From NCBI GenBank assembly GCA_019116385.1, contig DXBU01000137.1, positions 1 through 36,810 of the forward strand: a stretch of 36,810 bases of DNA, in the 5' to 3' direction. The notes under the pieces were generated by a model, which did no database searches, was not told the DNA's origin, and saw only the letters and a list, made by a program, of their open reading frames with translations. Every line of letters starts with the position of its first letter. Positions within the stretch are counted from its first letter, which is position 1. The position numbers and the translations under genes were made by a program. Positions 15,716-25,042 of this stretch are shown here, piece by piece. This DNA comes from Candidatus Blautia faecigallinarum (GTDB lineage Bacteria; Bacillota; Clostridia; Lachnospirales; Lachnospiraceae).

Positions 15716-16546
15716 TCAACCCTTAACTGCGCCTGCCACCATACCGTCGACGATCTTCTGGTTGAAGATCAGGAACAGGATCAGCATCGGGATGGTGATG
15801 ATCAATACGTCCGCGAACAGCAGGTTGTAAGAGCTTGAGTACCTTCCCATGAAGTTGTACAGGGTAAGCTGTACAGTGGAGTTGTCTGTTCCGGGAAGGA
15901 AGTACAGCGGGTTGGTAAAGTCGTTGAAGATCGTTACCGCATTCAGGATGATGATCGTAGAGGTAACAGGCTTCAGAAGCGGGAACACGATCTGTACGAA
16001 CATTTTTCCTCTGGTACATCCGTCGATGTAGCCGGCCTCTTCCAGTTCTACCGGAATGGTGTTCATGAAACCGCGGTACAGCATGATGGTAAATGGGATC
16101 TGCAGTGCAGCTTCCACAAGGATCATACCGAACATGGTCTTATAAATATGCAGTCCCTGCATTACCCAGATGGTAGGAAGGATTGCCGGAGGGATCATAA
16201 GTCCTGTCATGACCAGCGTGCTTACGGCCTTCGTAGTCCTGTCGTTTCTTCTCTGAAGAACATATCCAGCCATAGAACCTACAACAATGAGGACAACTAC
16301 AGCGCCTACCGTAAGGATGATACTGTTCTTAAACGCAGTTACGATCAGGTAATCGTTCGCTTCAAATACTTCCGCGAAATTGCTCCACATGAACTCTTTT
16401 GGAAGGGATAATTCCAGAAGGTTTGCTTCTCTTCTCTCCTTCAGGGCGTTCAACAGCATGAAAATAAAGGGTGTTGCAAAAATCAGGATACCAAAGATAC
16501 AACCAAGGATATCTCCTAATAAAGTAAGTCTCTTTTGTCTTTTCAT
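15716..16546 (-). CDS. ABC sugar transporter permease, MalG/LacG type
   Basis: 276 residues with about six membrane segments. The permease EAA loop ELEEAGYIDGCTRGKMF...FPLLKP sits at about 165-200 and contacts the ATPase. The ATG overlaps the stop of the partner permease by one base (TAATG). It belongs to the carbohydrate uptake 1 (CUT1) type. No ATPase gene lies here, so a shared MsmX/MsmK-like ATPase encoded elsewhere is expected. Confidence 0.9.
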   Translation of the reverse strand: MKRQKRLTLLGDILGCIFGILIFATPFIFMLLNALKERREANLLELSLPKEFMWSNFAEVFEANDYLIVTAFKNSIILTVGAVVVLIVVGSMAGYVLQRRNDRTTKAVSTLVMTGLMIPPAILPTIWVMQGLHIYKTMFGMILVEAALQIPFTIMLYRGFMNTIPVELEEAGYIDGCTRGKMFVQIVFPLLKPVTSTIIILNAVTIFNDFTNPLYFLPGTDNSTVQLTLYNFMGRYSSSYNLLFADVLIITIPMLILFLIFNQKIVDGMVAGAVKG

Positions 16547-17406
16547 TAGTTGTACACCTCCCTGCTGTTAAGGAATTTCGTAAGCGGGAATGCAATGATT
16601 GCAATCAAAGCAAACATAATAACGTTGCCCGCCGTAGACAATCCATAGAAGCCTGCCGCGTACTGCTTGTATACAACAGACGCAAGAACGTCTGTAGCAA
16701 ATCCAGGACCGCCTTTTGTCATAGCCCAGATCAGATCGAAGCAACGCAGACCGCCGATGAGGGACAAAGTAATAATCGTATTTGTTGAAGAACGTACCAA
16801 AGGCATAACAATGTGACGAATCGTCTGCCATCTGGTAGCGCCGTCAATGGACGCTGCCTCATAGTAGCTGGAATCGATGGAAGTAATACCAGCAATAAAA
16901 ATAACGGTGGAGATACTTACACCTTTCCATACATCAACAAAGATTACAGAAAACAGGGCAATGCTGGTATCGCCCAGCCAGTTGGGGCCGTCGATGCCGA
17001 TCACCGCAAGCAAAGTATTGATAAGACCTTTGCTTGGATGCATCAGGGCTTTCCAGATGATACCTACCGCTACGGCGCTGACCAGGTTCGGGAAGAATAC
17101 CAGTGAACGGATAAATGTTTTCGTTTTGATCTTGCTTGTAAGGAACAAAGCAATGAAGAAAGCAAAGATCACCTTCAGGCCGCTGGTCAAAACCGCATAG
17201 ATCAAAGTATTTACTACGGAGATATTCAAAGAACGCTCTCCAAAGAATGTCACATAGTTGTCAAATCCACAAAAGGTAAATGTCTGCAGATCCCATACAG
17301 TCAAACTGAAAAACAGTGAAGTAACCATAGGAACAATGAAGAAGATCACAAAGATCGCAACTGCAGGAACAAGAAACCAATTTGTGTATATTTTCTTTTT
17401 ATTCAT
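16546..17406 (-). CDS. ABC sugar transporter permease, MalF/LacF type
   Basis: 286 residues with an N-terminal membrane segment (WFLVPAVAIFVIFFIVPMV) and the EAA loop SSYYEAASIDGATRWQTIRH at about 190-210. The start at 17406 has AAAGGAA upstream. It pairs with the next permease to form the membrane channel for the sugar delivered by the two binding proteins encoded upstream. A strong hairpin separates it from the binding-protein gene, so less of it should be made than of the binding proteins. Confidence 0.9.
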   Translation of the reverse strand: MNKKKIYTNWFLVPAVAIFVIFFIVPMVTSLFFSLTVWDLQTFTFCGFDNYVTFFGERSLNISVVNTLIYAVLTSGLKVIFAFFIALFLTSKIKTKTFIRSLVFFPNLVSAVAVGIIWKALMHPSKGLINTLLAVIGIDGPNWLGDTSIALFSVIFVDVWKGVSISTVIFIAGITSIDSSYYEAASIDGATRWQTIRHIVMPLVRSSTNTIITLSLIGGLRCFDLIWAMTKGGPGFATDVLASVVYKQYAAGFYGLSTAGNVIMFALIAIIAFPLTKFLNSREVYN

Positions 17407-17433
17407 AGTACCAGTTCCTTTCCCAAAAAGAAA

Positions 17434-17463
17434 TTGGCCGCTTGCTTATTTGCAAGCGGCCAA
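17434..17463 (-). terminator. Attenuating hairpin between binding protein and permeases
   Basis: A perfect 12-bp stem (17434-17445 with 17452-17463; TTGGCCGCTTGC) with a 6-nt loop, followed on the minus strand by TTTCTTTTT. It starts 10 bp after the binding-protein stop. Partial termination or RNA stabilisation would give binding proteins in excess over permeases. Confidence 0.8.
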
Positions 17464-17473
17464 CCACATTCGC

Positions 17474-18898
17474 TTATTCCCAATCCAGGCCAAGCTGTGT
17501 AGCCTGTTTCTTGCAGTCGTCGTCATATGCCGCTGCAGCTTCTTCTGCAGTTGTCTGTCCTGTTGCAACTTCGGAGCAGATGTATTCGCAGTTTGTTCCT
17601 TTTACAGAAGTCTGGAATTCCAGTGCAAGGGAGATCTTTCCTTCGTCAAAGTATGCCTGAGCATCTTTGGCTGCATCATATGCGTCTTCTGGCAGTTCAT
17701 AGCCTTCGATGCAGTACGGGCCGTCTGGTTTCTGTGCTTCTGTGAATGCGTCAAGGGCTTCATCAGAGGTATAGAACTCCATGAACCTTAAGATATCTTC
17801 TTTCTTGTCGCTCTTAGCGTTTCCATAGATACCGGTTGGTGTCCAAACAGTCAGACCGTGATTTTCCGGATCGTTTCCAGGAATACCGAACAGACCGATC
17901 TTATTTACATCATCGCCATACAGATCATAGATGGAAGATAATGCCTGTGTAAGGATTACATAATGAGCGCCATCGCCGTTTACCAGCATATCGCAGGCAT
18001 CTGCGTAAGTGGTAGCTGTGTAGTCTTCGTTAAAGAATGGCTGAAGGTCTGCCAGTTTCTGGAAGGATTCTACACCTGCAGGTGTGGTAGCGTATTTTGC
18101 TGTTCCTGCCTCGAACTCTTCTGCAAAGTTCGGGTTCTCAGCTAATACGTTGTAGTGGTCGCCAAGGTAGGTACACTGGATGGTCCAGGAGTCGCCGATG
18201 GAACCGATCATAGCAACTTCTCCTGCATCCTGAAGTGTCTGGCAGTTTGCAAGGAAGTCATCCCATGTATGAGGTACTTCCAGGCCGTACTCTTCGTAGA
18301 TGTCTTTGTTATAAAGGATTGCGGAAGACATTGTGGAGGCATATGGAATACCATAGATCGCGCCTTCATTTCCGCCATTTGCAGCCTGTCTCCACATATC
18401 GTTCAGACGGCTTGCCCACTCTTCACCGGAAATGTCGATAAAGTTTTCTTCCGGATTTAACTCGCCAAGCTTCGCGCCGGAGTTGTATCCGCAAAGGTCA
18501 GCCATATCGCCGGATGCAAGACGGGTCTTTACGATGTTGTCGCCTTCACCGCCGGATGCACGGATCTCGGTCTCAATATGGATACCGGTTTTCTCTTCGC
18601 AGAGATCAAATACTGCCTGATAGCCCTGACTTGGGGTATCCGGGTCGATGAGGAAGGTAAGCTCAGCCTCTTTGTACTCCCATTCCTTCTCGCCGCCTTC
18701 GTCGGAAGCTTCCTCTTCTGCAGCTTCTTCGGTTGTTTCCTCAGCTGCCTCTTCTTCTGCAGCAGCCTCGTCAGTTGTTTCTTCTGCAGCAGCTTCCTCT
18801 GTTGCAGCCTCTTCTTCTGCAAACACTGTGGTAGCACCTGCAAGGGTGGCTCCAACCATTGCTGCGCAAAGCAGAACGCTTACTAACTTTCTTTTCAT
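17474..18898 (-). CDS. Extracellular sugar-binding protein of ABC transporter (copy 1)
   Basis: 474 residues of the family 1 solute-binding fold. The signal peptide MKRKLVSVLLCAAMVGATLAG runs on to a VFA/EEE cleavage site. The usual lipobox cysteine after LAG is replaced by Ala, so the protein should not be lipid-anchored by that route. A 45-residue Glu/Ala/Thr linker (about 28-72) precedes the binding domain, which starts near YKEAELTFLIDPDT. It is a near-duplicate of the protein at 19094-20479, with a longer linker; both end in QATQLGL(D/N)WE. ATG 18898 has GGAGG upstream. A hairpin follows the stop. Ligand unknown; the context suggests rhamnose-containing oligosaccharides. Confidence 0.9.
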   Translation of the reverse strand: MKRKLVSVLLCAAMVGATLAGATTVFAEEEAATEEAAAEETTDEAAAEEEAAEETTEEAAEEEASDEGGEKEWEYKEAELTFLIDPDTPSQGYQAVFDLCEEKTGIHIETEIRASGGEGDNIVKTRLASGDMADLCGYNSGAKLGELNPEENFIDISGEEWASRLNDMWRQAANGGNEGAIYGIPYASTMSSAILYNKDIYEEYGLEVPHTWDDFLANCQTLQDAGEVAMIGSIGDSWTIQCTYLGDHYNVLAENPNFAEEFEAGTAKYATTPAGVESFQKLADLQPFFNEDYTATTYADACDMLVNGDGAHYVILTQALSSIYDLYGDDVNKIGLFGIPGNDPENHGLTVWTPTGIYGNAKSDKKEDILRFMEFYTSDEALDAFTEAQKPDGPYCIEGYELPEDAYDAAKDAQAYFDEGKISLALEFQTSVKGTNCEYICSEVATGQTTAEEAAAAYDDDCKKQATQLGLDWE

Positions 18899-18959
18899 TG
18901 TGTTACCTCCTTTTATTTTGTTCTCATGTCGATGGTCTTATTTTATCTTTCTCCGCAAA

Positions 18960-18999
18960 AAAAGTACATGGAAAATCAAAGCATTTTCCATGTACTTTT
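18960..18999 (-). terminator. Terminator between the two binding-protein genes
   Basis: A perfect 17-bp stem (18960-18976 with 18983-18999) with a 6-nt loop, followed by TTTTTTT on the minus strand. It lies about 95 bp after the copy 2 stop and 60 bp before copy 1. Copy 1 therefore needs read-through or its own promoter; I see only a weak TAAAAT candidate. Confidence 0.75.
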
Positions 19000-19034
19000 C
19001 AGCACATCTTTACATTACGTTTCGATTTTTACAT

Positions 19035-19088
19035 GCAGTATTTATACATACTGCCAGCAGAAATTCCTGGAATTCAGATATTTCCAGG
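19035..19088 (-). other. Two small stem-loops in the 3' UTR of binding protein copy 2
   Basis: GCAGTAT/ATACTGC (19035-19041 with 19048-19054) and CCTGGAA/TTCCAGG (19066-19072 with 19082-19088) lie just after the copy 2 stop. They have no T tract. They may protect the mRNA 3' end and raise copy 2 expression. Confidence 0.45.
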
Positions 19089-19093
19089 GACTG

Positions 19094-20479
19094 TCATTCC
19101 CAGTTAAGGCCAAGCTGTGTAGCCTGTTTCTTGCAGTCGTCATCGTAAGCTGCCGCCGCTTCCTCCGCTGTGGTCTGTCCGGTAGCAACCTCAGAGCAGA
19201 TATACTCACAGTTGGTTCCCTTTACAGAGGTCTGGAATTCCAGTGCAAGGGAAACCTTGCCTTCGTCGAAATATACCTGGGCTTCCCGGCAAGCATCGTA
19301 TGCATCTTCCGGAAGCTCATATCCTTCGATACAGTAGGGGCCGTCCGGCTTCTGTACTTCGGTGAATGCATCCAGAGCTTCGTCAGAGGTATAGAATTCC
19401 ATAAATCTTAAGATATCGTCTCTCTTCTCGCTCTTGGCATTTCCGTAGATTCCGGATGGTGTCCATACGGTCAGGCCGTGGTTTTCCGGATCGTTTCCAG
19501 GAACTCCGAAAAGACCGATCTTGTTTACGTCTTCTCCGTACAGGTCATAAATAGTGGACAGTGCCTGTGCCAGGATAATGTAATGGGCGCCATCGCCGTT
19601 TACCAGCATATCACATGCGTCTGCGTAAGTGGTAGCGGTATAGTCTTCATTAAAGTATGGCTGAAGATCTGCCAGCTTCTGGAAGGACTCAACGCCCGCT
19701 TCCGTAGTTGCGTATTTCGCAGTCCCTGCTTCAAATTCTTCTGCAAAATTCGGATTATCAGCAAGCACATTGTAGTGGTCGCCAAGGTAGGTACACTGGA
19801 TGGTCCAGGAATCGCCGATAGAGCCGATCATAGGAGTCACACCCGCGTCCTGAAGGGTCTGGCAGTTTGCAAGCAGGTCATCCCATGTATGGGGCACTTC
19901 CAGGCCGTACTCTTCATAAATTTCCTTATTATAGAGAACCGCGCCTGACTGTGTGGAAGCTACCGGGATACCGAAGATCGCGCCTTCTACGCCGCCGGTA
20001 GTCGCCTGTCTCCACATATCGTTCAGACGTGATGCCCATTCTTCACCGGAAATATCGATAAAGTTTTCTTCCGGGTTCATTTCTCCCAGCTTGGCGCCGG
20101 AATTGTACAGACAAAGGTCAGCCATGTCACCGGATGCCAGACGGGTCTTCACGATATTGTCGCCTTCACCGCCGCCCACACGTACTTCCAGTTCCACATG
20201 GATGCCGGTCTTTTCTTCACACAGATCCAGGACTGCCTGATAGCCGGCGCTGGGGGTATCCGCGTCAACAAGGAAGGTAAGCTCTGCTTCCTTATATTCC
20301 CATTCTTTCTCTCCGCCTTCATCGGCAGTTTCTCCTGCTGCAGCGTCATCTGCCGCTTCTTCCGTTTCCGCAGTTTCCTCAGCCGCTGCTTCTTCCTCGG
20401 CAAAAACGGTCACTGCGCCTGCAAGGGTGCTTCCAACCATCGCAGCACATAACAACAGGCTCATCAGTTTTCTCTTCAT
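19094..20479 (-). CDS. Extracellular sugar-binding protein of ABC transporter (copy 2)
   Basis: 461 residues from ATG 20479 (GGAGG about 8 nt upstream; the longer frame has no RBS). Same fold and order as copy 1: signal peptide MKRKLMSLLLCAAMVGSTLAG, again with Ala where a lipobox Cys would be, a VFA/EEE cleavage site, a shorter acidic linker (about 28-57), then the binding domain. Most of the mature domain is identical to copy 1, but there are changes near the start (VDADTPSAGYQAVLDL against IDPDTPSQGYQAVFDL) and in the region near residue 160 (FGIPVASTQSGAVLYN against YGIPYASTMSSAILYN). These changes could alter the ligand range. It is first in the transporter operon, directly behind the promoter. 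Confidence 0.9.
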   Translation of the reverse strand: MKRKLMSLLLCAAMVGSTLAGAVTVFAEEEAAAEETAETEEAADDAAAGETADEGGEKEWEYKEAELTFLVDADTPSAGYQAVLDLCEEKTGIHVELEVRVGGGEGDNIVKTRLASGDMADLCLYNSGAKLGEMNPEENFIDISGEEWASRLNDMWRQATTGGVEGAIFGIPVASTQSGAVLYNKEIYEEYGLEVPHTWDDLLANCQTLQDAGVTPMIGSIGDSWTIQCTYLGDHYNVLADNPNFAEEFEAGTAKYATTEAGVESFQKLADLQPYFNEDYTATTYADACDMLVNGDGAHYIILAQALSTIYDLYGEDVNKIGLFGVPGNDPENHGLTVWTPSGIYGNAKSEKRDDILRFMEFYTSDEALDAFTEVQKPDGPYCIEGYELPEDAYDACREAQVYFDEGKVSLALEFQTSVKGTNCEYICSEVATGQTTAEEAAAAYDDDCKKQATQLGLNWE

Positions 20480-20522
20480 TTCGTTACCTCCTTTTCTTTT
20501 AGAAATCGTTGTCGGTAACTTC

Positions 20523-20551
20523 ATTTTATTCTATTTCTGCAAATCTGTCCA
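20523..20551 (-). promoter_or_regulatory. Promoter of the sugar ABC transporter operon
   Basis: On the minus strand, TGGACA (20546-20551), a 17-bp spacer and TAAAAT (20523-20528). The upstream DNA (20552-20650) is extremely A/T-rich with long purine runs, which could act as an UP element or carry the YesN-type regulator site. A clear direct-repeat operator was not found. Confidence 0.5.
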
Positions 20552-20650
20552 CAATATTTTTGAAAATTTTAATTTTTTTAGTTATTTTTTTATTTTCTTT
20601 TTTCTTTTCCTTCCTTTATTTGCAATTTTGGGTTAAATTTTATATATTAT

Positions 20651-22006
20651 TTATGTATTTTTGTAAGTTTTATACAAAGACATGCTTTTCTTTCGTATGA
20701 TCAAAAAATACATCACCGCCACACAGGCCCCCGCCAGGATCCAGGCCGCGCCGTCTGTAAAACAGACCGCGATATACCCGAAATGAGGGATAAAAAACAA
20801 TGCCATCACCGCTCTCGCCAGCAGCTCGCACACGCCCGCCAGCATAGAAGCCAGCCCGTAGCCCAGTCCCTGGATAACAGCCCGCAGACAGTTCAGCACC
20901 ACGATCGCCAGATAGAACACACCGCAGCAGCGGAAGAACAGCCCCACGCAGGAAAGGACTTCCCTCTCGGAAGCATCCACAAAGATCAGTGCGATCTTAT
21001 CTCCCCAAAAGGTCAGAAGCACCGCCGCGGCGATGGAATATACGGTATAGATCCTCAGACCCGCATGGATCCCGCTCTTTACCCGGTCGATCCTCCCGGC
21101 GCCGTAATTCTGGCTGGTGTAGGTAGCGATCGCCGTATCAAAGGCACTGTATGGGCAGATGGTAAACTGCTTGATCTTCATCAGGGCCGTATAAGCAGAA
21201 ACATACACGATCCCCAGAGCGTTCACGGAGCTCTGGAGCATGATGGAGCCGATGGAAGTAATGGCGGACTGCAGGCCCAGGGGAACGCCCACCACAAACA
21301 GTTTGCGAAGGCAGTCTTTCGACAGCCTCCACTCCTCCCCCTGTATACGAAGGATCGTATATTTTTTCTTCATGTAGATCAGGCACAGGATCCCCGATAC
21401 GGCCTGGGCCAGCACCGTGGCATAGGCCGCCCCCGGAACGCCCATCTGAAAGCCCACGATAAAAAGGATGTCCAGCACGATGTTCACGATCGTCGCCGCC
21501 ACCAGAAAATAAAAGGGCGTTTTGGAATCCCCCAGGGCGCGGATCACTCCCGCCGCCATATTATATAGGAAAGTAAAGGGCAGTCCGGCCATGATCACTG
21601 CCAGATAGCCATAGCTGTCCTCCAGGATCTCTCCTGGCGTCTGCATAAGGACCAGGATCTCCCGGCAGAATACTACCGTAGCTATGGTGAGGATCAGGGC
21701 AAAGCCCGCCGTCAGATAAATGCTGTTTGCCACGATCTTTCTCATATGGGGATAGTCCCTGGCGCCAAAATACTGGGCCACCGGTATGGCGAATCCGGAG
21801 CAGGCCCCTGTACAGAAGCCCATCACCAGAAAATTCACAGAAGCGGTGGCTCCCACCGCGGTCAAAGCCGTGATCCCCAGATAACGTCCCACGATCACCG
21901 TATCCACCAGATTATAAAACTGCTGGAAAATATTTCCCAAAAGCAGCGGTATGCTGAATCTCAGAAGGAGCCCCAAGGGCTTTCCCTGTGTCATCTCCTG
22001 TGTCAT
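20651..22006 (-). CDS. MATE-family efflux transporter
   Basis: 451 residues, about 12 membrane segments, with typical MATE stretches near the start (FSIPLLLGNIFQQFYNLVD, VGRYLGITALTAVGAT), then AGVIRALGDSKTPFYF and GLGYGLASMLAGV. ATG 22006 is chosen for GAGGGG 7 nt upstream; the frame extends further up without an RBS. It would exchange Na+ or H+ for an organic cation or drug-like molecule. It follows the GH78 gene, so aglycone export after rhamnoside hydrolysis is a possible role, but that is speculative. Confidence 0.9.
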   Translation of the reverse strand: MTQEMTQGKPLGLLLRFSIPLLLGNIFQQFYNLVDTVIVGRYLGITALTAVGATASVNFLVMGFCTGACSGFAIPVAQYFGARDYPHMRKIVANSIYLTAGFALILTIATVVFCREILVLMQTPGEILEDSYGYLAVIMAGLPFTFLYNMAAGVIRALGDSKTPFYFLVAATIVNIVLDILFIVGFQMGVPGAAYATVLAQAVSGILCLIYMKKKYTILRIQGEEWRLSKDCLRKLFVVGVPLGLQSAITSIGSIMLQSSVNALGIVYVSAYTALMKIKQFTICPYSAFDTAIATYTSQNYGAGRIDRVKSGIHAGLRIYTVYSIAAAVLLTFWGDKIALIFVDASEREVLSCVGLFFRCCGVFYLAIVVLNCLRAVIQGLGYGLASMLAGVCELLARAVMALFFIPHFGYIAVCFTDGAAWILAGACVAVMYFLIIRKKSMSLYKTYKNT

Positions 22007-22030
22007 CACTCTTCCCCTCTCTTTCCCCCG

Positions 22031-22116
22031 GATCTTTTCATCCCGTGAAATGATGTCCGGGCAAAAGCCCCAGCCATGAGCAGGCTCATGCAGGCCAGAG
22101 CCTTTTGCCGCTTGTC
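22031..22116 (-). repeat. Structured repeat element, copy B
   Basis: Read on the minus strand: GGCAAAAGGC, CCTGCATGAGCCTGCTCATG (an internal CATGAG/CTCATG hairpin), then GGGGCTTTTGCCCGG and GATGAAAAGA. The same sequence order occurs at 26654-26752. The outer GGCAAAAG can pair with CTTTTGCC, or GGGC can pair locally with GCCC, giving two alternative folds. It lies in the 5' region of the MATE gene. Confidence 0.6.
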
Positions 22117-22133
22117 TCATTCCCTATATATTT

Positions 22134-22180
22134 GATATGCCTGGCACACAACGGTCTTTCCGCTGTACACCAGGCATATC
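22134..22180. other. Long stem-loop between GH78 and MATE genes
   Basis: GATATGCCTGG (22134-22144) and CCAGGCATATC (22170-22180) form a perfect 11-bp stem, with further pairs inside. No T tract follows on either strand, so it is an RNA processing or stability element rather than a clear terminator. Confidence 0.5.
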
Positions 22181-22292
22181 CAGGTTTTCATCTATTCTTA
22201 CGATGTTCGCGCCAGTCTATTTTTTCCTTTGGTGACATGAGAATATAAGAAGGCCTCAAATATCTGACGCACACATCCTTTCACGAAAAATA

Positions 22293-24941
22293 TCATCTTT
22301 CAAAGACTACCGTATACTCTCCGGAGCCGGCTTCTGCCGCCATGTATCCTTCTTTCTTATGGAAGGTAAGTCCGTCGGCGTCTTTTACGGCCTTTGCGCC
22401 GTCCAGGCAGATAGTCGCTGTGGTGTTCACCGGAACAGACACATGAAGAACCGCCGTATCGCCTTTGTCTTCCCAGAAGCTCTTCACAGGACCGTATACA
22501 GAATCATACTCGCCCTTCAGCCAGGTAAGTCCGCCGCCCAGTCTGGGGAAGATCACCGAATGCTTGTAGCCCGGTTTCTCTTCATCTGCCTCGATACCGG
22601 CAGCCACACGTACCAGCCATTCTCCAATGGCGCCGTATGCATAGTGGTTGAAGGAGTTCATATCTGCGCTCCACATGGTTCCGTCCGGCTTCAGGCCGTC
22701 CCAGTGCTCCCATACGGTGGTAGCGCCCTTCTTCACCTGATACAGCCAGGATGGGAAGTCGTCCTTCAAAAGCAGGTCGTAGGCTTCTTTTACGTGGCCG
22801 TTCTGGCTTAACGCATGACAGAAATAAGGAGTTCCCACAAAACCGGTCACCAGATGTCCGTTTTCTTTGTCAAGGAGACGGAGCAGGCCGTTAATGGTCT
22901 GTTCTTTATATTTTTCCGGTGTCAGGCCAAAGTACAGAGCCACGATGTGAGCCGTCTGTGTCTGCGCGGTCATCTCGCCCTTTTCATCAAAGAAGGTCCT
23001 CTGGAATTTATCCACGATCTTATCATAGAGATCGGAGTATTCCTTTACATCCTCCTCATTGCCCAGAAGTTTCGCGATCTTTACAAACAGGCCTGTGGAG
23101 TATGCGAAATAAGCGGTGCAGGTCAGATCATTTGGGGTAGCGCCGAAATAGCTTCCCTCTTCTGCGTCAAGAGCCACCCAGTCGCCGAACTGCAGCTTGT
23201 AGTTCCAGATGTAATCCACAGAATGCTCTTTCATGAAGTTGATCCAGCCCTTCATGCTCTTGTACTGTTCTTTCAGGATCTCTTTATCGCCGAAGGTCAG
23301 GTACATGGTCCAGGGATTGATCACTGCCACGTCTGCCCATGCAGCCGCAGAATGGGTTCCCTGCATCAGAAGCCAGTTGTCGCCCTCGTTACCGCTTATG
23401 ATATCCGGCACAACGTGAGCCACGCCGCCTTCCGGCGTCTGGTCCGCTTCTACGTCCTTCAGCCATTTTCTATAGAAATTATAAGTGTTCATCAGGAAGC
23501 ATGCCGTGCGGCAGAAGATCTGCGCGTCTCCGGTCCATCCCAGACGCTCGTCACGCTGGGGACAGTCTGTAGGAACGTCCACAAAGTTTCCTTTGAGGCC
23601 CCAGAGGATGTTGTGGGCAAGCTGGTTCAGATCCTGATTGGAGCACTCAAAGAAACCTGTCCGCTCCATTTTGGAATGGGTGGTAAATGCCGTAAAGTCC
23701 TCAAGCTTTGGTTCGCCCGGGAAGGATACCACCTTCGCGTACTGGAAGCCCATAAAGGTAAAGTGAGGCTCGTAGGTGATCTTTCCGTCCTTTGCGAAGG
23801 TATAAGTAAGTGCTTCCTTCGCGCCGCGGAGATTATCCAGATATACGTTGCCTGCCGCATCCAGGACCTCGAAGCAGTCAAGTTCGATCACATCGCCGGC
23901 TTTGCCTTCGGCGGTCACACGGATATGGCCGGTCATATTCTGGCCAAAGTCAATGACTGTGTCTCCCTCCGGTGTCTTAAAGATGCGTTTCGGCTTCACC
24001 TCGTCCATCTCAGCAACCTTGCCGCAGCCCTGTCCGGTAAGGACAGACAGATCATACCCGATCTTTCTTACAGGACGCCAGTTTCCGGCCGGTGTTCCTG
24101 CTTCGGCCCAGCCTTCGATCTCCTTGCGGGCGTCGTAGATCTCTCCGTCGTAGATTTCCGCAAATACAACAGGGGAATCCGCTCCTGTCCAGGAAGTATC
24201 TGTTACAAATACCTCTTCGGTGCCGTCCTCGTAGCGAACGGTCATCTGAGCCAGGAAGGCCGCGTTTTTGCCGTAGTGGTTGCGGCGTCTTACCAGGCCG
24301 TCAAATCCCATCTTGCCTTTAAACCATCCCGCTGCAAGCATGGCGCCCATGGCGTTCTCTCCTTCCTGCAGATAGGAGGTCACATCATAGGTCTGATAGC
24401 AGAGATGCTTCAGATAAGAAGTCCAGCCGGGAGTAAGCTCGTCTGTTCCCACTTTCTTTCCATTGATATAGAAGTTATACAATCCAAGAGCAGTGGTGCA
24501 TGCATAGGCTTCCTTCACCTTTCCTTTCAGAGAAAATGCCTTTCTCACATAGGTACCCTTGGAATCGTCTGCGTCTGTTTCTTCTTCTGCGGTGATAAAG
24601 CAGCCTTTCCACTGGCTGTTGTCCATAAGGCCGGTGACAAAGGAAGTCTCTTTCCAGTCACTGGTATCCTCTCCCGCAGATACTCTTACTTTTACATAAT
24701 ATTTTGTCACGGAGTCCAGGGAAAGACCTTCCGGCAGGATCTGTGCGGATCTGTCGCTTTCAACCTTCTTGCTGTCATATACGATCTCTGAGAAATCCTT
24801 ATCTTTTGCGATCACAAGTTCATAGGATGACTGAAGTACGTTTTTCTTATCACTTTCTAATCTCCAGCTAAACTGGGGAACGTGAGTGATGCCTGTCTGG
24901 TTTTCTTCGTAATCCATGTAGATTTTTGAAATATTCAGCAT
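22293..24941 (-). CDS. Alpha-L-rhamnosidase, GH78 family
   Basis: 882 residues, no signal peptide, so cytoplasmic. Domain order follows GH78: an N-terminal fibronectin-like region (WRLESDKKNVLQSSYELVIA), beta domains with ALGLYNFYINGKKVGTDELT, then the (alpha/alpha)6 catalytic domain. FVDVPTDCPQRDERLGWTGD at about 455-470 includes the conserved acid cluster. The C-terminal domain has LTWLKGEYDSVYGPV. GH78 enzymes hydrolyse terminal alpha-L-rhamnose from plant glycosides and pectin fragments by inversion. ATG 24941 has CGGAGG 7 nt upstream. An AraC-type regulator gene lies upstream on the same strand, beyond a pair of palindromic repeat units. Confidence 0.93.
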   Translation of the reverse strand: MLNISKIYMDYEENQTGITHVPQFSWRLESDKKNVLQSSYELVIAKDKDFSEIVYDSKKVESDRSAQILPEGLSLDSVTKYYVKVRVSAGEDTSDWKETSFVTGLMDNSQWKGCFITAEEETDADDSKGTYVRKAFSLKGKVKEAYACTTALGLYNFYINGKKVGTDELTPGWTSYLKHLCYQTYDVTSYLQEGENAMGAMLAAGWFKGKMGFDGLVRRRNHYGKNAAFLAQMTVRYEDGTEEVFVTDTSWTGADSPVVFAEIYDGEIYDARKEIEGWAEAGTPAGNWRPVRKIGYDLSVLTGQGCGKVAEMDEVKPKRIFKTPEGDTVIDFGQNMTGHIRVTAEGKAGDVIELDCFEVLDAAGNVYLDNLRGAKEALTYTFAKDGKITYEPHFTFMGFQYAKVVSFPGEPKLEDFTAFTTHSKMERTGFFECSNQDLNQLAHNILWGLKGNFVDVPTDCPQRDERLGWTGDAQIFCRTACFLMNTYNFYRKWLKDVEADQTPEGGVAHVVPDIISGNEGDNWLLMQGTHSAAAWADVAVINPWTMYLTFGDKEILKEQYKSMKGWINFMKEHSVDYIWNYKLQFGDWVALDAEEGSYFGATPNDLTCTAYFAYSTGLFVKIAKLLGNEEDVKEYSDLYDKIVDKFQRTFFDEKGEMTAQTQTAHIVALYFGLTPEKYKEQTINGLLRLLDKENGHLVTGFVGTPYFCHALSQNGHVKEAYDLLLKDDFPSWLYQVKKGATTVWEHWDGLKPDGTMWSADMNSFNHYAYGAIGEWLVRVAAGIEADEEKPGYKHSVIFPRLGGGLTWLKGEYDSVYGPVKSFWEDKGDTAVLHVSVPVNTTATICLDGAKAVKDADGLTFHKKEGYMAAEAGSGEYTVVFER

Positions 24942-25042
24942 TTTTAAGCCTCCGATTATATTTTTTCATTTGGAACTGGTACGGAATGGCGGCGGTTTTC
25001 CGGGTTTCTAAAAAGAAAAGGGCCACCATTCCTGCCACGTAT

